This document shows positions 1 to 11,928 of a DNA stretch of 64,000 bases, in pieces. Both the position numbers and the translations under genes were made by a program. The notes beneath the pieces are model-generated. The model had not been told where the DNA came from. It made no database searches and was given only the letters and a program-made list of their open reading frames with translations. Every line of letters starts with the position of its first letter. Within the stretch, counting starts at the first letter, position 1. The DNA comes from Linum tenue (Eukaryota; Streptophyta; Magnoliopsida; Malpighiales; Linaceae). Where the stretch lies: positions 15,450,839 to 15,514,838 of the forward strand of contig CAMGYJ010000002.1 of NCBI GenBank assembly GCA_946122785.1. The letters are read 5' to 3'.

Positions 1-810
1 AACTCAATTTCGCCGAAATTATTAATCATCATACCAAGATATTCAATTTCCCTTTGAAGAAGTTTCGATTTTTTCTTAGAAATAATTAGACCTTTTCCTT
101 TATTCTTTGTAAAACTATCAAAAAATTTTCACAATGATCTTCCTCTTATTGGTTAGTGAAAATGATGATGTAATCAATGTATGCTAAACAGAACGATTGA
201 AAACCGTCCATAAAACGTTGGTAAATAGCTGATACTTGTTTCATTCCAAATGGAAGAACATTCCATTCGTAATGTTTTGTGGTGGACATGAAAAAGCTGT
301 AAAAGGTTTGGTATTCTCATGTAGACGAAGTTGTCAATATCCTGATTTAGCATCTAAACTACTAAATCACGTCTGACCTTTTAATCTTTCTAGTATATAG
401 TCTTTCCGGGGTAATTTATAGTTATCTTCTATTGTTTGTTCGTTTAGTTTTTTTTATAGTTTATTATCATTCTTCTTTTTCCTCTTTTGATTTCGTTATT
501 ATTTTCTACATAGAAGGCTGGTGCACTATGAGGGCTTTTGCTTTCTCGTACCCTTTTCAACTAATTCTGAACATTCCTTTTGGAATTCTTCCACAAATCG
601 TTGAGTATATTGAATTTTATTTGGAATATTAACTTCCGTTTTAGGATCTTTTAGTTTAATTTCAATAATTTTCTTATTGTTATTTTTATCTTTATCTAAA
701 GGATGTTCACTACACACCTGGTCTAACGTATCCTCTATAATGCCATAGGTAATTTATACATATTCTAGTCTATTTTTGAGGTTTTGAAGTACAATTTTTA
801 ATACTTCGTT
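1..810 (-). pseudogene. Endogenous pararetrovirus reverse-transcriptase fragment
   Basis: Read on the minus strand, this stretch encodes the N-terminal half of a caulimovirid/Ty3-type reverse transcriptase and runs off the window edge. Recognisable pieces are a lead-in segment with IQYTQRFVEEFQKECSELVEKG (about 560-640) and the palm motif SLDAKSGY, followed immediately by a stop codon. The catalytic box reads YIDY, so the second aspartate of the usual YxDD is lost. Several stops and frame changes break the frame, so it is a dead genomic copy. The gene order with the protease and coat-protein remnants further right supports a caulimovirid rather than a Ty3 retrotransposon. Genus not determined. 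Confidence 0.72.
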
Positions 811-969
811 TTTAGTGATTATTCTAGTTGTGATTATCTTAGATTCTTGGTTTATTGTTTTAGGACATATGAGGCTAATTGTTTTAATCCTTTGGATGAA
901 CGGTTGATATAATTTTAGAAAGTTATTTCCTATTATTATATCTAATTCGGAGTCATGTTGATAGATTGT

Positions 970-1254
970 TTAGGCTGTAAAGAAATGTTTTTCAATGATT
1001 ATCGGTACATATTGTTTTACATAATATATTTCATGAATAGATTCTACTACTACAATTTTTAGAGGTTTTTCAAGTTTATCCCATTTTTTTATGGTTGATT
1101 TTTTGGCAAAACATAGAGTTGCTCCTGTATTAATGTATGCTAAAAAGTTTTTCTTTTCTATTTTAATTTTAATAAATGTTGCATTAGGATTTCCTTTAGT
1201 TAGTACCTTCTTCTGACTCATTTGAAGAAGTCTCTGAGTCTGAAATATATTCAA
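970..1254 (-). pseudogene. Endogenous pararetrovirus aspartic protease remnant
   Basis: A 94-codon minus-strand open stretch matches the retropepsin-like domain that precedes reverse transcriptase in caulimovirids. The diagnostic piece is AYINTGATLCFAKKS. The active-site Asp-Thr/Ser-Gly triplet reads Asn-Thr-Gly, so the catalytic aspartate is missing. It lies directly upstream, in minus-strand sense, of the reverse-transcriptase remnant, as in the viral polyprotein. Family placement rests on motif and order only. Confidence 0.65.
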
Positions 1255-1324
1255 TAATTTCTACATCAGAAAGTTCAAAATCTGTTTCTTCGATTGGTTC
1301 AAAACCACAGTCGTCTGCCAATCT

Positions 1325-2040
1325 AAGGACTTCTTGATTTCTAGTATTAGAATTTTTTTAGGACATTTATTTGCGTAATGTCCTTCTTCATCACATAACC
1401 AACATCTACAATTTGTCTTTCCTTTAGGACAGTATTCTTGTTGTTTTGTTTATTGTTTAAACTGTTTTCGATTTCTGAAATATTTATTTGGTTTTCTAAA
1501 CCTATTTTTTCTATATTCTTTATAAGGTGTTTTTCTTCATTTTTTATAATTTTTATATTTTTTACGAGTTTTAATAATCTTATGATCGTTACTACACCCA
1601 TATTTTCCAACTCTATCCATTATTTATTCACAACAGAGTTTAATGTTAGCTTATTTCTTTAATTTTTCCTCATTACAAGCTCTTTTATGTTATTCTTGTA
1701 AAACTAATATTCTCCTCCTAATGTATCTGGTATCCTCGAGAAATACCAGATTCATTAAAGAATTCATAAGTTATTGAATTTTAAAAAATTTCAAAGGTAT
1801 TTGTAGCATCAGTTGTTCCATATAATAGTGTCTTAGCTGGAATATCCATGTTGTTGAGATAATGATAAACTGCTCCAGTTGTTTATATATTAAGAAATTA
1901 AACATTTCGCTAGGTTGCCATTTCTTTAGATCTTCATTAGTTTGTATTAATAATCCTGCTCGATTTTTCTAGTCTTCTAATTCTTTTAATGGATTGATGC
2001 AACAGTCAAGATCTAAAATATCATAACTGTTAAAACTAGT
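1325..2040 (-). pseudogene. Endogenous pararetrovirus coat-protein remnant with CCHC knuckle
   Basis: Minus-strand frames here carry a zinc knuckle [16 protein letters not shown] (about 1363-1412), which has the CX2CX4HX4C spacing and the Cys-Arg-Cys-Trp lead typical of caulimovirid coat proteins. Upstream (1800-2030) lies a tryptophan- and leucine-rich stretch containing NNMDIPAKTLLYGT, interrupted by stops and frameshifts. Its place before the protease matches the viral order coat protein-protease-reverse transcriptase. The homology appears to stop near 2040, where unrelated AT-rich sequence begins. Confidence 0.65.
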
Positions 2041-2671
2041 GGTGGAATATTTTGGTATGTAAGATTGAGGTATTTTACCTCATTCCCCACCGACTTGAGT
2101 TCAAGGCCTTAAACCTCATTTCTTAAGGAGAATCTTAAAGCCTTCCTATTGTCAAATGTCATTAGCAAAAGTGAATTTACGTTTAATGATATAACTATGG
2201 TTATTAATCTTTCAGTCTAAGTTAGTAACGTAGTTGGTGTCATTATTAATAGGTGTGTATAAGCATTATCAATGTTTGAAAAATAAGATATTAATAATAT
2301 CTAATAAGGTACTTAACAATCATTAGTTGCTATCATTATCAAAGTTTTTGGATGCATTATCCATTAAACACATGTTACTTATTAATGCATTTTTAGTGCT
2401 ATTTGACATTAAACATTGCATCTGAATATTATTAATATTTTTATTACAAAAATCTATTTCCTTATCAGTGACTTGATCATTCGATATTAATGTTTTTTAA
2501 TATCTTTATTAAAAGTTTGATGTCATTTATAATATTGAAGTCGGACATTTTTACATTGATGTTTTGTATTTTTTTTCAACGAAATACTTTTCGTGATCAA
2601 TGATTTATTGTATTGTTATTAGAAGTTTGGTGTTGAGACGTGAATGTTGGTTTGCTTGAACTAATATTTTT
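2041..2671. other. AT-rich spacer
   Basis: About 630 bp of AT-rich sequence with many TTAATAATG-like words and no convincing open frame. Similar wording resumes at 3807-4240 on the far side of the Pack-MULE-like element, so the two stretches probably formed one block into which that element jumped. I see no gene. Confidence 0.5.
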
Positions 2672-3797
2672 GGGTTCTAGGTATAATATGCCCCCTTTAT
2701 TTTGCATTTTTCTCAAACATGCCCTTCTACTATAAATCACTTCAAATCTACCCTTCTACTATTAAACACATCCCAAACATGCCCTTCCGTTTGTTTCTCC
2801 GTCCAAAACCGTGAGTTCAGTCTAACCGAATTATGGTCAACCCGATATATCAATGAGAGAGGGTTAAATCTTCATTCACATCTCGTCGATTCATTCATTC
2901 CCTCCAGCAAACCCGATACCCTAATGCCTCTTCCATCGTCTCCGCCACCTCAATTCTCTTACATTTGATTGTCAGGCACCACCTCCACCATGTCGTCTTC
3001 AAACCGATGGTGGCTTCTACCTCCAACCCCGTCAACGATTTCCTCCCCTCCGGCGACAACAACCCTCTACCGAATCCAACCATTTGTTTTCCACTAACGC
3101 CGCCACCAGCGCATCGCCGTCGTCAATCTCTGGGGACCCTCCCCGATCAGGTCCACTCTTTCGTTGCCCTCCTGGATCTATTGCGCCGCCATATGCTTTG
3201 GCCTAGATTCATTGGCGACTGCACCCGAGACTCTTCCACTGTGAAACCTCTGGTTCGCCGCCACTCTGTTTCAGCAATCCATCTGGCCCAAGATCTCTAC
3301 TGTCTTTGATCTTTGATTCCTCTATTCCTAAACTCTAATTTTGCCATTAAATCCTATACCCTCTCGATAACAAGATATATAAAGAAAGAACTCAATTTCG
3401 CCAACAACAAAATCCCTACAAAAAAAAAGTGAAATCTCTAATTTTTAATTATACATGTAAGTAGCAATTTGAAGCTGGTAATAAGCCAACGTATATGATC
3501 CCGATTTGCAAAAATTAGAAAGAAGGATCAAACCAGTACTAATTTTCAATTATTAGAACGATGATGTTAGGGCTGGAGGGAAAGGGCTGTGTGGTTCTCT
3601 TTTACCCGCTCAGTTCATGATATCGTATTGACCAGAATCTGGTTGGACCTATTATAACGGTAATAGGATGGAGAAACAAACGAAAGGGCATGTTTGGGTT
3701 GTGTTTAATAGTACAAGGGTAGATTTGAAGTGATTTATAGTAGAAGGGCATGTTTGTGAAAAATGCAAAATAGAGGGGCATATTATACCTATAACCC
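2672..3797. mobile_element. Pack-MULE-like element with 9-bp target duplication
   Basis: Long terminal inverted repeats of about 133 bp (2672-2804 and 3666-3797) are nearly identical; both start GGGTT(C/A)TAGGTATAATATGCC. The element is flanked by a perfect 9-bp direct repeat AATATTTTT (2663-2671 and 3798-3806), the duplication length expected of Mutator-like elements. The 860-bp interior is much richer in GC and exon-like (proline/serine-rich frames at 2965-3309) than its surroundings, as in Pack-MULEs that carry gene fragments. It contains no transposase, so it is non-autonomous. I cannot identify the source of the interior. Confidence 0.85.
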
Positions 3798-3806
3798 AAT
3801 ATTTTT

Positions 3807-4602
3807 TTGGACAAGTACCCAAGATGTTTAAAATCAGTATTGTGCTTTATGATCATTGAGAATGATAATGTAAAGCAGTATTAATTGATCAAATAACGTT
3901 AATAATGTCATTAGAAATCATTGGAAGAGACCATGACTAGATAGTAATAAACATGATGTGAAAATGTGAATCATTAGTACTAAAGATGTTGTAAATCAAT
4001 TATATTGTTATTCAAACTGTTAATGACCATGTTACATAACTTTAATGATTAATTCATAGGCGTTGATGACGAAACTATAAAACAGTAACAATTGATCCAA
4101 AATTGTTAGTAATGTAATTGTAAGGAATTAATAAGTATATTGAAGTCGTTAATAATGATGAGGTATAATAATAACGATTCATTTCATAAATGTTAATAAT
4201 GTTATGCAAAATGTTAATACTGTATTACAAGTTGCCACGAAGTGGGAGAGAGCATATATTTTTAATTTTCAATTTTCATTTTAAAAAATAAAAATATGAA
4301 GTTCGAATTTATTAAATATTAAATAATAATATTTAATTAAATTAATTTCGAATTCCCTATTAATTGTAGTGGAGAGAGAGGGTTATGGAAAAGATCAAGG
4401 GGGAGAGATAAAGAGAATCATTAATGAGTAATATTAATTATATTTTCATAAGATCTTACATATTCCAACTAACTATTAACTACGTACTAACCCCTATTAA
4501 CTACCTAATCTAGTATTACCCAATAATAATGGTTTAAGAACCTCCTTAAACAATGAGACTTAAGGACCGGATCCAACCGTCCCCCCCCCCTCCCTTTGCG
4601 AG
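3807..4602. other. AT-rich spacer
   Basis: Continues the AT-rich, TTAATAATGT-rich sequence seen before the Pack-MULE-like element. A poly-C run lies near 4581-4590. No gene or repeat with supportable boundaries is visible. Confidence 0.45.
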
Positions 4603-4758
4603 ATGCATACGAATTTTTATATAAGTATTCATAAAAAAATAGTTGACCATCTTTATAATTATTGAAATCATGTTTTCGTGATGTATACGAATTTTTATAT
4701 AAGTATTCATAAAAAAATAGTTGACCATCTTTATAATTATTGAAATCACGTTTTCGTG
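4603..4758. repeat. Two-copy tandem repeat, 78-bp unit
   Basis: Two nearly identical head-to-tail copies (4603-4680 and 4681-4758), each starting ATG(C/T)ATACGAATTTTTATA and ending TTTTCGTG. Only a few differences separate them, so the duplication is fairly recent relative to the surrounding decayed viral sequence. Confidence 0.9.
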
Positions 4759-4799
4759 ATGTTTCAGGTTGATCCTCAGTTTCAGTTTTGTATAATTTG

Positions 4800-5370
4800 T
4801 ATTTGTGTAATTTTAATAGGGGTTTTCGTCGCTCATATAGTCATTGACTATTTTATCATTTTCGATATTTTCTTTTGTCTCTGGTTCCGATTCGATAGTA
4901 ATTGGGGCTAGTAAATCATTTAATTTATTGATTTGTTCTTCAATATTAGTCATAGAAGTTTGTAGGGTGCTGTGATAGTTAATGAACTTGATTTACCTGA
5001 TTTATGTTCATTAAGATGTTTTTCCATATCCAATTGTAATGCACCTTTTATTGTCTAATTTAATTATTATTTCTTGAAGTTTGATAATGATTTCCTTAAG
5101 ATCCTCTTCCAGTAATACTATTTTCATAGAATTTGAAGTTGATTTTTCTATTGCCATTTCTCTTTGTTTTATATCTACTATAATCTTAGTAATTGTATCA
5201 TTAACCAGTTCTAAATCTGAATATATATCTATTTGTTTTTTATTACATTGATATTCTAGTATTGATCTTAGTTGTTTATTATTGTTTTCTAGTATATTTA
5301 TTATTTTTTCTTGATATTCGTTCATTATTTCCCCAATTTCTAGTTTTATTGAAATATTTCTGGTAGTCAT
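4800..5370 (-). pseudogene. Endogenous pararetrovirus coiled-coil protein remnant
   Basis: A 119-codon minus-strand open frame (5011-5370) is rich in Lys, Glu, Ile and Asn and has coiled-coil character, for example KIINILENNNKQLRSILE. Downstream, in minus sense, the same composition continues to about 4800 with frame breaks. In caulimovirids a small coiled-coil virion-associated or transmission protein is encoded between the movement and coat-protein genes. This piece lies on the correct side and strand relative to the coat-protein remnant at 1325-2040. Assignment is by position and composition, so it is tentative. Confidence 0.45.
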
Positions 5371-5798
5371 TTTATTAATTTTGTGCCTATAATGAGGATT
5401 TCTGAATTTGGGATGATATTTATTGAATTAATATTGTATTGGGTGTTTCTAAAAGTGAATTTTTCAATTTATCTTTTAGAGTCAATAACTCATCATTCAT
5501 TTTCTCATCTCACTTTCTCATCTCACTTTATCATCTCTCATATACAAAAATTTAATAGTTTACATTAGGTGTTCCAGCCACCTAACGTGCCAAAAGAAAC
5601 TTTTCCTTAATTGAATGGCGGGGTTTTTCGGCTCCAATCCAATTTGTCCCGTAACATTTTTTTCTGGGTTAGTAGTAAAATTCTGTCCATAGTAAAACTT
5701 GTGGTCCACACCACGGCCACGACTCCACCTGCCCTTACTGGCGGGCGCAGGAGAATACAGATCATTGTATTTACAGTGTCCCTTGCCTTGCCTATGGT
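5371..5798. other. Unassigned intergenic sequence
   Basis: No gene recognised. Short frames on both strands around 5607-5877 overlap one another and show no domain. The last 8 bases are the left target duplication of the next element. Confidence 0.4.
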
Positions 5799-6560
5799 TA
5801 GGGTGAACAAAACAACCCGCAAATCAATCCATTCGTCCAACCCGATCAAAGCCACCCGTATTTATCATCAAAATTAAAGTTTAAGATTGGGTGAGAGTTT
5901 TCTTTTGTACAACCCGCCTCTGTTAGGTTGGGTCCGAATTTTGGGTAATGACCTGTCGAACCCGACTCAACCCCTGTTGAACTATTGTCATAAGTGTTCG
6001 TATACAACACATATTTGTGTCATAAATAAACACATTTGTGAGAAAATTAAGCTATCTTATCATATTTTCTCTTGTGGTTTCTCTAGTCTAATACATTCTT
6101 CAACTTAATATTTATACGTAGATTTAATAGAAATTTGATTCACGTAATCTTTTTTCTTGTGTGTACAATTTTAGAAGAACAACATATTATGAATGTGTTA
6201 GCTTATAACTATTTTAGCTTACTTCAACAAATATTTATGAAAACTAGACATATGTTGAATTAAATTGCATTACAATAAAATCGAAACAATATTTATGTAT
6301 ATTGAAACTTTTTGTATCGATTTATTTGTTTAAAATCTTAATCAGTTGCATAATATTTCGTAGTGTATAATAGTTTCCTTTTTCTGTGTTGGTTGAATAT
6401 TAAATAAACGTATCTCCAACCCGACCCAACTCAACTATAAACAAACCGTAGGATTTTAGTTTTTTGGATTGAGTTAGATTTAACATTTTCAAAACCGTAG
6501 TATATGTGTCGGGTGATTAAAATGACCAAACCCGAACCACCCGACCCATATACACTCCTA
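5799..6560. mobile_element. Non-autonomous hAT-type element (GGGTTGGGT family)
   Basis: The left end reads TAGGGTGAACAAAACAACCC and the right end, reversed, TAGGAGTGTATATGGGTCGG. Flanks are CCTATGGT (5791-5798) and CCTTTGGT (6561-6568), an 8-bp target duplication with one mismatch, as expected for hAT. Both subterminal regions carry repeated GGGT(T/C)GGGT or AACCCGACCC words. The interior is AT-rich and has no transposase. The same family recurs as the outer element at 16408-23244. Confidence 0.82.
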
Positions 6561-6776
6561 CCTTTGGTTGTTGATTTTTTTTTGTTAATACCTTAGTTTG
6601 GCCCGAACTATAGACAAATTTTCTGCTTTGGTCCGTGGTATCGAAAATTGCTATTTTGGCCTGAACTATGTAGTAGACTTCTTTATTTAGCCCAGAGGCG
6701 GGTTTGACCGTTAGTCAAAGTCCACCTCACTTGTCACGTCAACTATCAGGGAATAAAAAAAATTGAATTTCTGTAT

Positions 6777-7396
6777 TTGTTTACTTTCTAATAATATAAA
6801 TAATAAACGAAAAAGTGGGGAGCTCTTTTATCGTGGTGAAACAGAACAACAACGACGGCCGAGGATCGCCAAGCGCCGCGGCGACGAACAACAGCAAAAC
6901 CTACTTCATGTCGTTCGGCGGAGGGGCGTGGCTATGCGCGGGTTCGGAGTTCGCGAAGCTGGAAATGGTTGTTTCATCCACTCCGAAGAGCGGCGTTATG
7001 ATAATGAGCGTCGAGCAGGATGGGACTATGTTCCCTCCAACTGCAGCAGGGGGGTCGTACGAGTTCTTCGACCTTTTCCGAGAAGACAGGTTTTTGAAGC
7101 CGGCGGGAATCGACGACGGAGAAGGGCAGACTCAGGAGAGCATCATGAATGCACTTGGGTTACAGTCATTGTTGAGTGACGAGATGGCGCAGCTGGAGGA
7201 AGCTCTCTGGTCGACGATGGCGGTGGCGGCGGGAAACGATCCAGTCCCCGAGGCGACGGTAGCATGGGAGTCGGCGCAGGAGCAGCAGGGGTTTGAAGCA
7301 GGCGATTTCGGAGTAGAAGAAATCGAAATCGAAAAATGGGGAGCTCTTTTAATTAATTTTTTTGTTTATTATTTTTATTATTAGAATGTAAACAAA
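6777..7396 (+). pseudogene. P450-signature chimeric fragment inside MULE
   Basis: A GC-rich frame open from 6815 to 7384 lies between two 33-bp inverted copies (6777-6809 and 7364-7396). The frame opens with GTG, not ATG; the first in-frame ATG is at 6908. It contains SFGGGAWLCAGSEFAKLEM, which matches the heme-binding FxxGxxxCxG signature of plant cytochromes P450 followed by the usual helix start, but the conserved Arg of the signature is Trp. The rest, acidic with LLSDEMAQLEEALWSTM, resembles no P450 and may come from another gene. The short word GGGGAGCTCTTTTA occurs near both edges as a direct repeat. This looks like gene pieces captured by the element. Expression is unknown. Confidence 0.55.
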
Positions 7397-8522
7397 ACTA
7401 GCGTGGGCCCCGGCCATTTGGCCGGAGGAAGGTGAGGTATTAAATTTGATATTGTAATGGGGTGTATAGCATATTGTTGTATAGTTTTTTTGTGGGAAAC
7501 ACGTTATAAAAATAGTAAATTTTAGTAGGAAAGAGACATGAATGATGCAACGAATCAAAAATCAGCCTTATGAACCAAAATCAAGTACATGTTACCTTGT
7601 GAAACAATATTGTTTCTGGTAATATGATGAGGTGGAGTAAGTTTTATAGAAACCGAATTCCAGAAAATCGAATAAAAAATCGCCTATCCCGCCGGTTTTC
7701 GTCAAATGAGCATCTCACAATCGTTGCTAGCTTTTACTCGGCCCGATTAATTTGCTTTATAAAACTTTCATATTGTTATCATTGTGCTTTCTGGTTTTTT
7801 GCCAAGCCATGATAAAATCTAAAGAAATCAAGAATGAAAAACACGATTTGGGATAGGAACCACTGTTCCTGTATCCCTAGAAAATGGTAATAAACACGGA
7901 CTCACCTGCCAAACTGGTTTGGATTGAAATTTTTATCGGGCATAAGGGAACCATGTGATTATAAATTAAGCTTGATCAAAATGGGCCAAAACTTGAAATT
8001 CAGCTTGTTTGACCGACCCATGCCAAACTCTAATTATTTTTTACTTTTAAACTTTCTATTTGAAAATAAAAAAATAATGAAAGAAAAGAGATGACTGCAA
8101 TTCGCAATTTGCACATCACTGATTCGGGAATAAAACTATAGAATTTCAAAAGAAAACTGAAAAATGTTTAGAATCGTTTTAATGTTAAAAATAACCAAAT
8201 AGATCTTTCTTTTTAGTTTTTTACTAACAAATACCAAACGATTCCCTATAATATACACTATAATTTAATCATTATGATATCAAATAATTATATTTTAGCC
8301 ACTAAGATATAAAATAATAGCATAATATATATTATGCTAGAGAAAATAGCTTGTTTTAGAATGACAAACCCATGATGTTCATTTGTTTTACTTGATGAGC
8401 AAATCCCGTGAAGGTCAGGCCCATTCAACTCTTTTATTTTATGATTAGCGGTTAGCCCATTAGAATCAATGCATTAGTTTATTGTAATTTTTTTTCTTCT
8501 TTTTAGCAATAAAAATAGTATT

Positions 8523-11500
8523 TTTTTTTCTCGTTGAATCAATTGCTTTTATTCCAAGAAAACCGATACAACAAGTCGAGATTTACAATCCCGCGTGAAA
8601 AACAAACTATCTCTACTACTTCGTGCTCTAAGTATGTATACTATAGCACCTACTTAAGACAAAAAGACTATAGGTAACCCAGCCTGACCAATGAATCTCT
8701 AATCTCTCTGTTCCCACTAGATAGAAATAGCAAGTCCATTTTTACCAAGTCTGCAACCTGTACTGGGGAATGACCAGGAGAGCCATGAACTACTCCACAA
8801 CGCTCTTTCCAAACCGACATTACCAGCATACACCAAACCAGAGCGTTCCATTCACCAACCCTGGTCATTGAAGCCATCATGGCTTCCCAATCACCATGGA
8901 GTAGGTGTTGACAGTTTAGAGAAGCAGCAAGACTACGAGCAAACACACAATGAACAAAGAGATGATCCCTGCTCTCAACTGCCTGACCACAGAGAGGACA
9001 AGAAGCATCCCTGAGGTTCCCCCACTTCAGCAGCTTATCTCTTATGACAATGGCATTTCGAATGATAAGCCAGACAATTAAGCTGAACCGAGGAGGACAG
9101 TACTTTCCCCACACTAGGTTATACCATGAAACAGTAGGAGCTCTATTTCTCAAAGTTTCCCAGACTCTTCGCACTGAATATTCTGTCATCTCCTTTGAAT
9201 CCCAGAAAATAGTGTCATTCTGCTTAACCATCCAAGGGGAGATCACATCTCTCAGCTTTAAGAGTTTCCTCCAAGCCCATGAGCTACTGTATTGCACGCG
9301 AAAAGACCAAAGATCCTGCTGTCTACACCTGTAAGCATTCATCCATGCTACCCATAATGTCCCTGAATTCATTAAGAAAAGCCAGAGCAACCGGGCTGAG
9401 CACGCTTTGTTCCAAGCACCTAGATCCCTCACTCCAAGCCCCCCTTCTCGTTTGGGCAGAGCCACATACTCCCAGGCTACCTTTGCTCTACCTTCATCTA
9501 TACCATGCCATAAAAACTGATAACAGATTTTCTGAATCTTTTTGAGAGCTTGCTTTGGTAAGATAAATAGCTGCATCCAATACTGAACTATGCCAAGAAG
9601 TACAGAATTCAGTAATTGAAGCCGCCTTGCATAAGTAAGTCTCCTAGCACGCCATGATCTGATGCGCTTGGTTAGTTTCTCCACAAGTATATCAATCTCA
9701 CTAGACGAAAGCTTACCAGCCAGTAAAGGCAACCCTAGATACCTGACAGGCAAGCTCCCTTCCTGAAATCCAGATAGTGCAAGAGCATTACTCTTATATA
9801 ACACTGATTCTCCCCCAAAGTACACTTCACATTTGGCTGGATACAGTTAAGGCCAGAGATATGATAGAAATGCTGAAGAACAGCTTTGACCTGCAGAATA
9901 GCCTGAGCATATCCTTTGGTGAAAATAAGCAGATCATCTGCGAAACACAAATGGTTAAGAGGAACCCTCTTACAGTGAGGGTGAAAAGGCAGGGCCCCTG
10001 ACTGGCTAGCCTCCTTCAGCATCGTAGAAAGCCCTTCCATGGCTATCGTGAACAGATATGGTGACAGTGGGTCACCCTGACGAACACCCTTCTTAGCTCG
10101 AAAAAATCCACAAAGACTACCATTGACATTAATGCTATAGTGAGCAGTTTGCAAACAGCTCCTAATCCACACCATAAACTTCCCAGGGAATCCCATAGCA
10201 GTCATCATGAAGAAGAGATACCTCCAGTTTACAGAATCGAACGCTTTCATTATGTCTATTTTTATAGCACAGTGAGAAGATAAACACTTCCTATTGTAAC
10301 CACACACTAACTCTTGAGCAAGCACTATATTATCCATGATACTCCTCCCTTGAATAAACGCAGATTGGGAATTACTGATAATCAATGGCATTATCCCTCT
10401 GATTCTGTTTGCTAGAATCTTAGCTATTATCTTGTAAAGAAGATTTATGCACGAAATAGGCCGAAAATTCTTAAGGGTATCAGCATTAGACACTTTGGGC
10501 AATAAAGAGACAGCAGTGGAGTTGACACCACTAGGAAGTGTACCTGAAGTGAAGAAGAATTGTATTCCCTTGATCAGATCATCACCAATAATGTCCCATG
10601 TCCTCTTGAAAAAGCCCGCAGAGAAGCCATCAAGGCCTGGAGCCTTTTGGGAATCCATACTAAATACAATTCTCCTAATTTCCTCTGTTGTGACTGTTTG
10701 AATCAAGTCTTCACATGCAGCTTGGGGGATCTGCTTTTGTACCAACTTCATTACCTCTTCCTGACTAGGCTTGATCTCCAAATTTTCTTCTCCCAATAGC
10801 CTCTTATAGTAGCCTATCACTTCTGCAACAATCTGGTCAGTTTGGTAAAGTTCCTCCCCTGAATCCTTCACCAGTTTCCTAATTGCCCTCTTCGAATTAC
10901 GAATCTTTACTGCCTGATAAAAGAAATTAGAACACTTGTCCCCCACTGATAACCAGGACACTCTCGATTTCTGCCAACAAAAGCACTCATAGGCCTTAGA
11001 AATTTTCTCATAATTATCCTTAGCCTGAGTAACAGATTCAAAGTGCTCTGCTGTGGGATTGGAAAAAGCCTTCATATTAGCACTCTGTAATGCATCTGCT
11101 GCCTCCCTTACTTAATCCTGAAGATTCCCATACACCTCTTTGTTGAACTTTTTAAAGCCTGCTTAACTGCACGCAATTTTCCTTGAATAATCTGCAATGG
11201 ATTCCCTGTAATCTCAACCTTCCAAGCAGTCTCAACAATATCCAAAAATCGCAGATGATTAGCCCAAAACTCAAAGTACTTGAATGGTTTAGGTAATGAT
11301 TTGATAGGGGCAGTTGTACTTACCTGTACCCCACAATGATCCGAGAAGTTAGCTGGAATCACTTCAATAACACAATTTTTAAACATCTCAATCCAATCCA
11401 AATTAACCAAAGCCCTATCCAGTTTTCTAGCAATAGGATTGTTAACCTGTCTGTTGGTCCATGTAAACTGAGGCCAGTCGACCTATAGTCCATCACCTCC

Positions 11501-11928
11501 ATATCCCCAATCCAATTATTGAAATCATTCATACTTGTTGTAACACTCCTTTGATTCGATGTCTCCTCCGGAGCACGCACTGTGTTAAAATCCCCTCCTA
11601 TAATCCAGGGATAACCAATAACCTTGAGTTTAGATATCTCCTTGTATGTTGCTAGACGTTCAGCTTCATCATTTGAAGCGTAGACAGCAGTTAGAAAGAA
11701 ACTGCCCTTATTGATATCCTCCACCAAGCAATGAACATAATTCCTGCCCGGTTTTAGAACCTGAACCCTTATCTCTGGAGCCCAGAATAACCAAACTATA
11801 CCCAAATTTGAGTCAACACAGTCAATACATCGCTCCCATCCAGCAAATACTTCTTCCACAGCCTCTTTTGCTTTTTCTGCCTTTATTCTAGTTTCAAGAA
11901 CAACCACTACATCTACCTTATTACATAA
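8523..11928 (-). mobile_element. 5'-truncated L1-type LINE
   Basis: This minus-strand non-LTR retrotransposon is bounded by a target-site duplication AAAAATAGTATT (8511-8522 and 11929-11940). Its 3' end abuts a poly-T run on the plus strand (8521-8529), which is the poly-A tail. The 5' end falls inside the endonuclease domain, so the copy is 5'-truncated, the usual outcome of target-primed reverse transcription. It sits within the MULE-like element 6584-12611 and is therefore the younger insertion. Confidence 0.88.
8668..11907 (-). pseudogene. LINE ORF2: endonuclease, reverse transcriptase, zf-RVT
   Basis: Minus-strand frames give, in order, the C-terminal part of an exonuclease-endonuclease-phosphatase domain (11359-11907, with WIIGGDFNTVRAPEETSN), a linker in another frame (11108-11410), a reverse transcriptase (9735-11075) and a C-terminal zf-RVT zinc-binding region (8668-9825, CPLCGQAVESRDHLFVHC). 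The reverse transcriptase keeps AFDSVNW, KGVRQGDPLSPYLF and the catalytic box FADDLLIF. At least three frame changes separate the blocks and the N-terminus is missing, so the copy cannot make a functional ORF2 protein. In intact plant L1 elements this protein nicks target DNA and copies the element RNA. Confidence 0.9.

Noticed and set aside
5607..5877. Overlapping plus and minus frames of 82-88 codons
   Set aside because: They mirror each other on opposite strands, show no domain, and cross the left end of a hAT-type element at 5799.
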